From an uncultured bacterium (GTDB lineage Bacteria; Bacillota; Clostridia; Oscillospirales; Oscillospiraceae): a stretch of DNA of 37,938 nucleotides. The notes under the pieces are model-generated. The model saw nothing but the letters and a program-made list of their open reading frames with translations, was not told where the DNA came from and made no database searches. The first letter of the stretch is position 1. Each line of letters opens with the position of its first letter. The stretch is taken from contig CANRXB010000025.1 in the NCBI GenBank assembly GCA_947643715.1, positions 1-37,938 on the forward strand. Reading direction: 5' to 3'. This document shows positions 15,445 through 23,516 of the stretch, piece by piece. Made by a program: the position numbers and the translations under genes.

Positions 15445-16049
15445 TGGCCATCCTCCACTCCAGCCCCTGCCCGCTCCGCTTCCTGAAGCCGGCGCAGGGC
15501 GGACTCCATCTCCATGGCGATCTGAGCATCTTCACGAGTCGTGCAAGCCAATTCGGGCAAGTCGTCCAAAGACGCCAATCCAAAAGAACGCAAGAAATTT
15601 TGAGTCGTACGGAACTGCATGGGCCTCCCGGGCACCGCCAAGCGCCCCGCCTCTTGGATCAGCTCCCGTTCCAGCAGCAGTCCCACCGTATAAGAGCTGT
15701 CTACCCCTCTCACCTGCTCGATATACGCGCGGGTCACCGGCTGAAAATAGGCCACGATGGCCAGCACCTCTAATGCTGGCTGGGACAGGCGGGCAGGTTT
15801 GCGGTTCTCAAGCACCTTACGGATATAGACCGCTTGCTCCGGCGCTGAGCACATCTGCCAACTATTCTCCAGCCGCACCAGCCGGATGCCCCTCCGCTCA
15901 AAGCTGTATTCGTCCGCTATACGCTGACAGGCACCATCCACTGTCTCTCGATCTTGCCCCAACGCCAAGCACAAACGTTCTACAGGGATCGGGTCCCCGG
16001 CCGCGAAGAGGATGCCCTCGATGGCGCTCTCCAGCTCTTTCAGTTCCAT
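15441..16049 (-). CDS. scpB: Segregation and condensation protein B
   Basis: ScpB is the winged-helix (kite) partner of ScpA in the Smc condensin complex for chromosome segregation. The 202 residues show the family start MELKELESAIEGILFAAGDPI, the first winged helix and the conserved YKPARLSQPALEVLAIVAYFQPVTRAYIEQVRGVDS-type core, here as RKPARLSQPALEVLAIVAY. The start chosen is ATG at 16049 (site AGAAGGGAAG). A TTG at 16076, overlapping the scpA stop, is a possible longer alternative adding nine residues. Confidence 0.94.
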   Translation of the reverse strand: MELKELESAIEGILFAAGDPIPVERLCLALGQDRETVDGACQRIADEYSFERRGIRLVRLENSWQMCSAPEQAVYIRKVLENRKPARLSQPALEVLAIVAYFQPVTRAYIEQVRGVDSSYTVGLLLERELIQEAGRLAVPGRPMQFRTTQNFLRSFGLASLDDLPELACTTREDAQIAMEMESALRRLQEAERAGAGVEDGQ

Positions 16050-16072
16050 CCCGGGCACTTCCCTTCTTTGGC

Positions 16073-16873
16073 TCAATAGCTGTCCACCGTCACATCGATA
16101 TCATCCATGCCGGTATCCATCGTGCTGGTGACGGTACAGTCCTCCGCAGTTCCCGCCAAATAGATGCGGTTCGCTTTGCACAGCTCCAGGATGGCCAGGA
16201 ACGTCGCCACTACCTCAGAACGGCTGCGGCTCATTTTGAACAGCGCCTTGAACCTGGCCACTCCGAACTGGACCAGCCTGTCCAAGATCGCCCGGGCCTT
16301 GTCTGCGACTGGATAGGGTTCCCGGCCTACGATCCCCTCGAATGCCGACCGCAGCGGGGGCAGCTTGCTGTCCGACCGAGTGAGCACTGCGCGGATCGCA
16401 GACAGGATATCGCCACTATCATGGACATAGCAATAGGCCATCGCCGTTTTCACCGGCTCAGGCTGCTTAGGAAGATAATCCTGGCCGAACTCATATCGAT
16501 CCCCCAGCGTCCCAGTGATGTCTTTGATCTTCACATAGGTCTCTTGGCTTTTGTGTTCCTCCAAGGCAGCCATCAGTTCTTCTATCTCAGACATGGCCAC
16601 CTCATCATCGATAGAAAGCAACATGCGAGTCTTGATATAGACCAGATGAGCGGCCATGGTGACGAATCCACTGGCGACCTCCAGATTCAGCTCCTCCCTC
16701 TGGGCCATCCATGCAAGATATTGGTCCAGCAGATCGGCGATCTGGATATCTCGTATCTCGATCTTGTTTTTGCTCAGCAAGTGGAGGATGAGATCCAAAG
16801 GACCGTCGAAATCTTCCATATCCTCCTGCTTGGCCTTTACCACCTTGTCCAAGTGATAGATCGGGGCCTCCAT
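16073..16873 (-). CDS. scpA: Segregation and condensation protein A
   Basis: Kleisin subunit of the Smc-ScpAB complex, bridging the Smc heads. The 266 residues include the ScpA signature FDGPLDLILHLLSKNKIEIRDI, then LVYIKTRMLL, and a C-terminal winged helix that binds the second Smc head. The start is ATG at 16873, just after GGGAGGGG; the frame is open 6 codons further. First gene of the scpA-scpB-DUF2953-ytfJ-dacF-rluB operon. Confidence 0.95.
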   Translation of the reverse strand: MEAPIYHLDKVVKAKQEDMEDFDGPLDLILHLLSKNKIEIRDIQIADLLDQYLAWMAQREELNLEVASGFVTMAAHLVYIKTRMLLSIDDEVAMSEIEELMAALEEHKSQETYVKIKDITGTLGDRYEFGQDYLPKQPEPVKTAMAYCYVHDSGDILSAIRAVLTRSDSKLPPLRSAFEGIVGREPYPVADKARAILDRLVQFGVARFKALFKMSRSRSEVVATFLAILELCKANRIYLAGTAEDCTVTSTMDTGMDDIDVTVDSY

Positions 16874-16900
16874 GGCGCCCCTCCCTTCCATAATAGGGAT

Positions 16901-16929
16901 ATCATAGCAAAAAGACGCACAAAAAACAA
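16901..16929 (-). promoter_or_regulatory. Sigma-A promoter of the scpA operon
   Basis: TTGTTT (16929-16924), 17 bases, TATGAT (16906-16901) on the minus strand, about 28 bp before scpA. Confidence 0.6.
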
Positions 16930-17001
16930 GTGTGGTCCACTCAGCTTTAGTTTACTTATCAGGGCCATTCGACAAGATCGGGACACAGGCCCGGCGACCG
17001 A

Positions 17002-17478
17002 TCATTCGAACACTGCCGTAAGACATCCTTTTTGCAGGATGTAGCTCTCAGCCTTGCGCAAAAAGGCCCTTTTCCCCGTGCTTGCGCTCAGTCCGATCTC
17101 ACGATCCAATGAATATACTGTGAAACGGTATATATGACGCTTCCCTTTGGGCGGTTTAGGTCCCGCGTACCGGTGGAGGCCATATCCGATCCCCTGTCTC
17201 GCGTTCCCCAAAGAAGGTACGGCCCTCCCTGGTGGGATCGCCTTTTCGATCTTGGACACCGCAGGGATGTCCCAGATGATCCAATGCGTGAATCCTTTGA
17301 TCGGATGGCTCAAGTCCTCCAACGTGATGGCCAAGGTCTTGGCATCGGGCGACAGATCTTGGATGACGAATTCCGGTGAAACATCTTCTCCCCGTCCAGT
17401 CGCTCCTATCGGGAACCTTCCACCTTCATCAAAGCCTGTGCAAACGAATCTCAAGGTCCCCTGTGTCGCTCCCATCAT
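17002..17478 (-). CDS. YbhB/YbcL family PEBP-like protein
   Basis: The 158 residues belong to the phosphatidylethanolamine-binding/Raf kinase inhibitor-like family. They show DVSPEFVIQDLSPDAKTLAI, the conserved FTHWIIWDIP and the Gly-Tyr-Gly-Pro-Pro equivalent region (GYGLHRYAGPKPP), plus HIYRFTVYSLD. The bacterial role is not well defined; a ligand-binding pocket is expected. ATG at 17478 overlaps the rnc stop by 4 bp (a second ATG follows directly), so it is co-translated with rnc. The product is cytosolic; no signal peptide is seen. Confidence 0.9.
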   Translation of the reverse strand: MMGATQGTLRFVCTGFDEGGRFPIGATGRGEDVSPEFVIQDLSPDAKTLAITLEDLSHPIKGFTHWIIWDIPAVSKIEKAIPPGRAVPSLGNARQGIGYGLHRYAGPKPPKGKRHIYRFTVYSLDREIGLSASTGKRAFLRKAESYILQKGCLTAVFE

Positions 17479-18146
17479 CCATTCAGTCTCTCAAGCGCAG
17501 CCTTTGCCGCCATTTGCTCCGCCTCCTTCTTGGTATGGCCCACGCCCTTGCCGATGACCTCCAGCCCTACCGATGCTTCCATCTCAAAACTTCGGCAGTG
17601 ATCCGGACCGCTCTCCCTCGTCAGGCGATAGCTCACCGCGTTCCCCGGCGTGCGCTGGACCAGTTCCTGGAGCGCAGTCTTATAATCACGATCTGCGGCT
17701 TTCTCCCCCTCTTTATCCAGGATCAGCGTCTGGATGATGGACCTCACCGCTTCCATCCCGCCGTCCAGATAGACGGCAGCCAGTATGGCCTCCGTGGCAT
17801 CCGCCAAAATAGAGGGCCGTTTCCTTCCTCCGCCGGCGTCCTCACCCTTCCCCAGATGCAGGTATCGCCCCAGATCCAGGCTTTTGGCCACTTCATGCAG
17901 GCTCCCTTCACACACCAGCGCAGCCCGGGTGCGGGTCAACTCCCCCTCGGGCATATCCGGGTGGGCCGTGAACAGGTAGTCCGCCACCACCATCCCCAGC
18001 ACCGAGTCACCTAAAAACTCCAACCGCTCGTTGCTGGTCGCTCCTGCACCTCGATGCTCGTTCGCATAGGAGCTATGGGTCAAAGCGTGCTCCAGGAGAT
18101 CCCGCTCCCGGAAATGATACCCCAACTTTTTCTCCAATTCGTACAT
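17475..18146 (-). CDS. rnc: Ribonuclease III
   Basis: Cleaves double-stranded RNA, including rRNA precursors. The 223 residues carry the catalytic signature NERLEFLGDSVL (39-50), the second acidic site in SILADATEAILAAVYLDGG and a C-terminal double-stranded-RNA-binding domain (~155-222, GHTKKEAEQMAAKAALERL). The start is ATG at 18146, six bases after GGAGG. An ATG two codons earlier (18152) abuts the site and is less likely. It follows acpP, the usual order in Firmicutes, but a strong terminator lies between. Confidence 0.96.
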   Translation of the reverse strand: MYELEKKLGYHFRERDLLEHALTHSSYANEHRGAGATSNERLEFLGDSVLGMVVADYLFTAHPDMPEGELTRTRAALVCEGSLHEVAKSLDLGRYLHLGKGEDAGGGRKRPSILADATEAILAAVYLDGGMEAVRSIIQTLILDKEGEKAADRDYKTALQELVQRTPGNAVSYRLTRESGPDHCRSFEMEASVGLEVIGKGVGHTKKEAEQMAAKAALERLNG

Positions 18147-18164
18147 AGCCATCCTCCACCACAG

Positions 18165-18192
18165 AAAAAGCCCCGCTTCGGCGGGGCTTTTT
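18165..18192. terminator. Bidirectional intrinsic terminator between acpP and rnc
   Basis: AAAAAGCCCCGC, loop TTCG, GCGGGGCTTTTT: a perfect 12-bp stem with the stable UUCG/CGAA-type loop. It sits only 18 bp upstream of the rnc start, so rnc depends on read-through or on a promoter I could not identify. Confidence 0.95.
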
Positions 18193-18212
18193 CACCATTC
18201 GACGCGACTCGC

Positions 18213-18446
18213 TCAGATATCCAGGTGCTCCTGCATGTACTTGTACAGGTCGCCCACTGTGACGATAGACTCGATGTCCTCGCTGTCCATCTCCTCCATA
18301 CCGAACTCTTCCTCCAGCGCCATGGACAGGTCCATGAGGTCCACGGAATCCGCCCCCAGGTCGTCCACGAAAGCAGTGTCGGCGGCGATGGTCTCGGGCT
18401 CCACACCGAATTGCTCGGCGATCAGCTTGCACAGTTTCTCAAACAT
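18213..18446 (-). CDS. acpP: Acyl carrier protein
   Basis: Carries growing acyl chains on a phosphopantetheine arm in fatty acid synthesis; also donates to PlsX. The acidic 77 residues hold the attachment site GADSVDLMDL with S34 (DSVD instead of the usual DSLD). Family length is normal. It lies between plsX and rnc, as is typical, and has its own strong promoter at 18485-18513. Confidence 0.96.
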   Translation of the reverse strand: MFEKLCKLIAEQFGVEPETIAADTAFVDDLGADSVDLMDLSMALEEEFGMEEMDSEDIESIVTVGDLYKYMQEHLDI

Positions 18447-18484
18447 CTTTAAGCAGCTCCTTCTATGTTGCTTTAATCAAGAAC

Positions 18485-18513
18485 ATAATAGGTGCTTTGA
18501 CGTCGGCTGTCAA
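18485..18513 (-). promoter_or_regulatory. Strong sigma-A promoter for acpP with overlapping inverted repeat
   Basis: TTGACA (18513-18508), 17 bases, TATTAT (18490-18485) on the minus strand. The -35 hexamer forms an inverted repeat with 18522-18527 (TGTCAA, 8 bases, TTGACA), a possible operator. It does not match the FapR or FabT consensus that I know. Confidence 0.75.
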
Positions 18514-18541
18514 TAGTATTTTTGACAATTTTTTTCTGGTG

Positions 18542-19591
18542 TTATCCTTCGCTCTCGTCAATAGCGGCAGACCGCACAGGCAGCCGCATATATTCCACGT
18601 TGTCCATGATGTCCTCGATGATCGCGGAACGCTTGAACTCCATCGCCTGCCGGATAGCGTTCTTTATGGCGTAGCCATTGGAGGAACCATGCGCTTTAAT
18701 CACCGGCTTGGAGATGCCCACCAAAGCTGTGCCTCCCACCTCGTTAGCATCCAGCAGTCTCTTGAAATCCCGTAGGCCATCCTTCACCAGCAAAGCGGCG
18801 ATCTTGCCCTTCAGATCTCGCATGAACACCTTTTTGATCTCTTTGCTGAGGAACAGCCCTGCACCTTCTATCGCTTTCAGGAAGATGTTGCCGGAATATC
18901 CGTCCGCCACGATGACGTCCACGGCTCCCTCTACGGCCTCACGAGCCTCCACATTGCCCACGAAATCGATGCGCCCCGCTTCTTTTGCCTTCATGAGCAG
19001 CTTGTAAGTCTCCTTTTGGAGTTCCGTGCCCTTGGAGGGCTCCGCTCCGATGTTCAGCAGCCCCACCTTAGGCTCCGGCCTTCCCAGCACCCGCTCCGCA
19101 TAATAGCTGCCCATGAACGCGAACTGGAGCAGGAATTCAGGCGTGCCCTCAGCGGTAGCGCCGCAATCGACCAACACTGCGCCCCCTCCCCCTGTGGGCA
19201 CCACGGGAGCCATAGCTGCACGGCGGATGCCCTTGATCCGTTTCACCAACAAAGTGGCCCCGGACAGAAGCGCACCTGTAGACCCAGCGGACACGAAAGC
19301 ATCTCCCTCACCGTTCTTCAGCAGGTTCAACCCGACAGTGAGCGACGAATCTTTCTTTTCCTTGAAAGCCGTGGCAGGGTTGTCGCACACCTCCACCACC
19401 TGATCGGCATGGGTGATGGACAATCCGGCAGGCAGCTCGCTCACGCCTGCTTTATGCAAGACCTCCAGGATATCCTCCCCTCGGCCCACCAGCACCACAT
19501 CCACGCCGTACTCCTTGATCGCTTGGAGCGCGCCTTCGACCGGTGCTTCCGGCGCGTTGTCGCCCCCCATCGCGTCTACGATGATACGCAT
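18542..19591 (-). CDS. plsX: Phosphate acyltransferase PlsX
   Basis: Makes acyl-phosphate from acyl-ACP and phosphate, the first step of phospholipid synthesis in the PlsX/PlsY route. The 349 residues begin with the signature MRIIVDAMGGDNAP and contain SAGSTGALLSGA, GLLNIGAEPSKGTEL and VADGYSGN. The start is ATG at 19591, nine bases after GGGAGG. The ATG at 19597 is only three bases from that site. It follows trmFO by 19 bp and precedes acpP, its substrate carrier. Confidence 0.95.
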   Translation of the reverse strand: MRIIVDAMGGDNAPEAPVEGALQAIKEYGVDVVLVGRGEDILEVLHKAGVSELPAGLSITHADQVVEVCDNPATAFKEKKDSSLTVGLNLLKNGEGDAFVSAGSTGALLSGATLLVKRIKGIRRAAMAPVVPTGGGGAVLVDCGATAEGTPEFLLQFAFMGSYYAERVLGRPEPKVGLLNIGAEPSKGTELQKETYKLLMKAKEAGRIDFVGNVEAREAVEGAVDVIVADGYSGNIFLKAIEGAGLFLSKEIKKVFMRDLKGKIAALLVKDGLRDFKRLLDANEVGGTALVGISKPVIKAHGSSNGYAIKNAIRQAMEFKRSAIIEDIMDNVEYMRLPVRSAAIDESEG

Positions 19592-19610
19592 ATCCATCGG
19601 CCTCCCTTTG

Positions 19611-20912
19611 TTATGATCTCTCTTTCGATCCGTCGATGATCTCTAATGAACGTTTGGACAACTCCATGTTCTTATTGCGCTTCCCCCGCACTTTATGATC
19701 GAGCGGAGGCATGATACCAAAATTGATGTTCATCGGCTGGAAATCGATGACGCTTTCGTTGCTCACATACTGCGCCAACGCTCCGATGGCCGTTTCTCGG
19801 GGAAGATCCAGTGGCTCCTGGCCCAGCAGCCGCCGGGCCAGCTCTACGCCCGCCAGGAAACCGGATGCCGTAGACTCCACATAACCCTCTACCCCCGTGA
19901 TCTGACCGGCAAACGAGATCCGTTCCTTCCCTCGGACCCGGTAATAACGGTCCAGCAGCCTGGGCGAATCCAGATATGTGTTGCGGTGCATCACTCCATA
20001 ACGCACATACTGGGCGTTTTTCAGCGCGGGGATCATGGAGAACACTCGCTTTTGCTCACCCCATCTGAGATGGGTCTGGAAGCCCACCAAATTGTACAGA
20101 TCTCCCTGAGCATCGTCCTTGCGAAGCTGTACCACAGCGTAAGGCTCGACCCCAGTCTTTGGATCGGGTAACCCCTTGGGCTTCAAAGGACCGAACGTCA
20201 ATGTCTGTATGCCGCGGCGGGCCATGACCTCCACAGGCATACATCCTTCAAATACGTTCTTGTCCTCAAAGCCGTGGACCTCCGCCTCCTGTGCCGAGCA
20301 CAGTTCCTTCCAAAACGCCAGATACTCCTCCTCACTGAGAGGACAATTCACATAATCCGCCGACCCTTTCCCATATCGAGATGCGAACCAAGCATGATCC
20401 ATATCGATGCTGTCGAAGGTAACGATCGGCGCTGCTGCATCGAAAAAGTTCAAACGGCTGTCTCCCGGGAACAACTCTGCGATGGCCTGGGACAGTGCAT
20501 CCGAAGTCAGCGGACCGGATGCTATGATGACCTCTCCCTCCGGAATGGCCGAGACTTCTCCTTCCACCACAGTGATATTGGGGTGCGAACAGATAGCGGC
20601 GGTGACAGCGCCAGAAAACCCCTGACGGTCCACGGCCAGGGCGCCCCCAGCCTCCACCCTCGTCTCGTCAGCACAACGCAGGATGAGGGAACCACACCGG
20701 CGCAGTTCCTCTTTCAGCAGCCCCACGGCATTCTCGAGCTGGTCAGAGCGCAGCGAATTGGAGCACACCAACTCGGCAAAGTCAGGGCTGTGGTGGGCAG
20801 GGGTCATCTTGTGAGGTTTCATCTCCATCAAGGCCACCGAAATGCCTCGTTGAGCAAGCTGCCAGGCGGCCTCGCATCCAGCCAAACCAGCGCCGACGAC
20901 AGTCACATCCAT
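19611..20912 (-). CDS. trmFO: Methylenetetrahydrofolate-tRNA-(uracil-5-)-methyltransferase TrmFO
   Basis: Folate- and FAD-dependent enzyme that forms 5-methyluridine at tRNA position 54. The 433 residues have the FAD fold VVGAGLAGCEAAWQLA at the N-terminus, the conserved VCSNSLRS (C50), and ALGALAQY-like and NINFGIMPPL segments near the end. ATG at 20912 follows AAGGA. The order topA-trmFO is standard in Firmicutes, but here a 228-bp palindrome-rich gap separates the two. Confidence 0.96.
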   Translation of the reverse strand: MDVTVVGAGLAGCEAAWQLAQRGISVALMEMKPHKMTPAHHSPDFAELVCSNSLRSDQLENAVGLLKEELRRCGSLILRCADETRVEAGGALAVDRQGFSGAVTAAICSHPNITVVEGEVSAIPEGEVIIASGPLTSDALSQAIAELFPGDSRLNFFDAAAPIVTFDSIDMDHAWFASRYGKGSADYVNCPLSEEEYLAFWKELCSAQEAEVHGFEDKNVFEGCMPVEVMARRGIQTLTFGPLKPKGLPDPKTGVEPYAVVQLRKDDAQGDLYNLVGFQTHLRWGEQKRVFSMIPALKNAQYVRYGVMHRNTYLDSPRLLDRYYRVRGKERISFAGQITGVEGYVESTASGFLAGVELARRLLGQEPLDLPRETAIGALAQYVSNESVIDFQPMNINFGIMPPLDHKVRGKRNKNMELSKRSLEIIDGSKERS

Positions 20913-20943
20913 TTCATATCATCCTTCGTCAACAAGTATTCGC

Positions 20944-21059
20944 ATGGCTCATGAGCCATCGATGGACACGCCCCAACAGCCGGCGTGTACGACTCGATCG
21001 AGACCTTGAGAGCCTCTCATCTTATGTCCAAGCAAACATGACTTTGCAGAGCCTTTCAT
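20944..21059 (-). repeat. Cluster of palindromes between topA and trmFO
   Basis: A perfect 16-bp palindrome ATGGCTCATGAGCCAT (20944-20959) is followed by ACACGCC/GGCGTGT (20966-20988), CTCGATCGAG (20993-21002), TGAGAG-C-CTCTCA (21007-21019) and an imperfect direct repeat GAGCCTCTCAT/GAGCCTTTCAT (21010-21020, 21049-21059). None has a T-run, so they are not plain terminators. Two short minus-strand frames (21056-21136, 26 codons; 20949-21059, 36 codons) overlap by ATGA but have weak ribosome sites. Confidence 0.6.
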
Positions 21060-21140
21060 GAGGATAGACTCGCTTGACTTTCGACGGATATCCAAATTTC
21101 TGACAAGGCCGCGACCAGATCCCGAGGAATGCTCATCACG

Positions 21141-23507
21141 TCACTCTTCTGCCTTTTTCGCAGTCTTTTTTGTCGTGGTCTTTTTCGCCGTCGGTTTTTT
21201 AGTCGCTGCGGACTTCTTCGTCGTGGCCTTCTTAGCCGTTGCGGTCTTTTTCTGCGCTGTTCCAGAAGATGCCGTTTTCTTTGTGGTACGCTTTTTTGGT
21301 GCAGATCCGTCCTCAGCAGCTTTCTCCTCTGACACCTCTTTACCATCTTCCCCTGCAGTGTCCGACCTCTTTTTATATCCGCCCCGCTTGTCCTCCGGCA
21401 AGAAGTTAGGGCAATCCGGATCGATACAGAAAGGACGTTTGAATCCCCGTCCGGACAGCTTGAACATAGTCCAGCCACAGACCGGGCAATCATCCTTCAC
21501 CGGCACGTCCCAAGTCATGAAATCGCATCTTTTCGCCTCGATTTTGCTGTTCAGATGCTCACAACAATAATACGTGTACTGTTTGTTGGTCTTTTTGCTC
21601 ACACCTGTACGCTTCACCAGACGGCCTCCACACTTGGGGCACCGTCCGGGCATCTCCACCACCAACGGCTTCGTGAACGTACATTCAGGCCAGCCAGGAC
21701 AGGCCAGGAACCGGCCAAACCGGCCCATCTTCACCACCATCTTTCGGCCGCAAAGATCGCACACCTCGTCCGACTCCTCGTCCGGCACTTTGATGCGTTC
21801 GCCGTCCAGCTCGTCCTCCGCCTTTTTCAGCTCCGCGTCGAAGCCGGTGTAGAATTCGCTGAGCACTTGCTTCCATGCTGCCTCGCCGGCCTCCACTTTG
21901 TCCAAACGGCTCTCCATTTGGGCCGTGAAGTCAGTGTCCACGATGTCCGGGAATTTCTCCTTCATCAGTCCTGTGACCACCTCGCCCAGTGGGGTCGGTC
22001 GAAGATATTTCCCTTCCTTCACCACATACTGCCGATCTGTGATAGTAGAGATGGTGGGCGCATAAGTGGATGGACGGCCCACTCCCTTTTCCTCCAACGC
22101 TTTGATGAGCGTAGCCTCTGTGAACCGGGCAGGAGGCTGGGTGAAATGCTGGCCAGGGACGAGACCCTCCAGCTTCAGTGCCTCCCCTTCTTTCAAATCG
22201 GGCAATGGGGACTGCGGGGCCTCCTCATCCTCGTCCCGCCCCTCCTCATAAACAGCAGTAAAGCCATTGAACTTCACAGAGGAATGGCTGGCACGGAACC
22301 GGTAGCCAGCGGACTCCGCCTCGATGGTCACGCTGTCATACACCGCCCCCGCCATCTGGCAGGCCAAAAAGCGGCTCCAGATCAGTTTATACAATCGATA
22401 TTGGTCGGCGGTGAGGCTCTTCTTCAAGTCCTCCGGCGTCAGATTTACATCCGAAGGGCGAATGGCCTCATGGGCGTCCTGTGCGTTCCCTTTGGATTTG
22501 AAGCGCCGGGTCTTTTCCGGGTAATATCGTTTACCATACCGGGCTTGGATGAACGTCTTTGCTGCTTCCAAGGCCTCCTCGGACAAGCGCAAAGAATCGG
22601 TACGCATATACGTGATGAGACCGACTGTGCCCACTCCCTGGATATCTATCCCTTCATAGAGCTGCTGGGCGATGGACATGGTGCGCCGAGGGATCATATT
22701 CAGCTTCCGGGACGCTTCTTGCTGCAGGGTGGACGTGGTGAACGGAGGAGCCGGGCTTCGATTCTTGTCCTGCCGCTTCACACTGCAAACGGTAAAGGGA
22801 GATCCCTTCACTGTCTGCATGATCTCATCGACCTGCTCCTTGCTCGTAAGCTCCATGCGCTTTTCCTTGCCATAAAACTCCGCCTTGAAGTTGCCCAGGT
22901 TCGGGGCGATCCGGGACAGATCGGCAGTAATAGACCAGTATTCTTGTGGAGTGAAAGCACGGATCTCCTCCTCTCGCTCCACAGCCAACCGTGTGGCCAC
23001 AGACTGCACCCGACCGGCAGAGAGCCCCCGGCGTATCTTCTTCCAAAGCAAGGGCGAAAGCTGATAGCCCACCAAACGATCCAACACCCGCCTGGCCTGT
23101 TGAGCGTCCACCAGGTCTTGATCGATATCTCTAGGATTCGCGATGGATTCCTTGACCACCTTTTGGGTGATCTCGTTGAACGTCACCCGGCAAGTCTTTT
23201 CCTTTGGAACGCCCAGCACCGACTGGAGGTGCCAGGAAATGGCTTCGCCTTCCCGGTCAGGGTCCGTTGCCAAATAGATCTTGTCGCTGGCTTTCGCAGA
23301 CTTGCGCAGCTCCTTGATGACGTCTGCCTTATCCTTGATGTTCAAGTATTCCGGCTCGAACGTAGAGATATCCACCCCCAGTGTGCTTTTAGGCAGATCC
23401 CGGATATGGCCCATGGATGCTTTGACTTCGAACCCAGGTCCCAGATACTTCCCGATGGTCTTCGCCTTTGCAGGCGACTCAACTATGACTAGATTCATAT
23501 TTGCCAT
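21141..23507 (-). CDS. topA: DNA topoisomerase I
   Basis: Relaxes negative supercoils by single-strand passage. The 788 residues have the Toprim start LVIVESPAKAKTIGKYLG, LATDPDREGEAISWHL, and the catalytic Tyr in GLITYMRTDSLRLS. Three C-terminal zinc ribbons follow (CDLCGRK...CPGWPEC, CPKCGGR...CCEH, CPVCGW...CIDPDC). The last ~50 residues are a Lys/Thr/Ala-rich basic tail of TKK repeats, probably for DNA binding. The start is ATG at 23507; ATG at 23498 is also possible. It follows dprA within 10 bp, the usual dprA-topA order. Confidence 0.96.
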   Translation of the reverse strand: MANMNLVIVESPAKAKTIGKYLGPGFEVKASMGHIRDLPKSTLGVDISTFEPEYLNIKDKADVIKELRKSAKASDKIYLATDPDREGEAISWHLQSVLGVPKEKTCRVTFNEITQKVVKESIANPRDIDQDLVDAQQARRVLDRLVGYQLSPLLWKKIRRGLSAGRVQSVATRLAVEREEEIRAFTPQEYWSITADLSRIAPNLGNFKAEFYGKEKRMELTSKEQVDEIMQTVKGSPFTVCSVKRQDKNRSPAPPFTTSTLQQEASRKLNMIPRRTMSIAQQLYEGIDIQGVGTVGLITYMRTDSLRLSEEALEAAKTFIQARYGKRYYPEKTRRFKSKGNAQDAHEAIRPSDVNLTPEDLKKSLTADQYRLYKLIWSRFLACQMAGAVYDSVTIEAESAGYRFRASHSSVKFNGFTAVYEEGRDEDEEAPQSPLPDLKEGEALKLEGLVPGQHFTQPPARFTEATLIKALEEKGVGRPSTYAPTISTITDRQYVVKEGKYLRPTPLGEVVTGLMKEKFPDIVDTDFTAQMESRLDKVEAGEAAWKQVLSEFYTGFDAELKKAEDELDGERIKVPDEESDEVCDLCGRKMVVKMGRFGRFLACPGWPECTFTKPLVVEMPGRCPKCGGRLVKRTGVSKKTNKQYTYYCCEHLNSKIEAKRCDFMTWDVPVKDDCPVCGWTMFKLSGRGFKRPFCIDPDCPNFLPEDKRGGYKKRSDTAGEDGKEVSEEKAAEDGSAPKKRTTKKTASSGTAQKKTATAKKATTKKSAATKKPTAKKTTTKKTAKKAEE

Positions 23508-23516
23508 GTTCTTCAA

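Noticed and set aside
15386-17044. Open + strand frame of 552 codons opposite scpA/scpB
   Set aside because: Lies wholly antisense to conserved genes and crosses their intergenic promoter; no domain or ribosome site supports it.
21555-23492. Open + strand frame of 645 codons opposite topA
   Set aside because: It is the mirror frame of a highly conserved gene; its protein has no recognisable domain, and dense GC-biased codons create such shadows.
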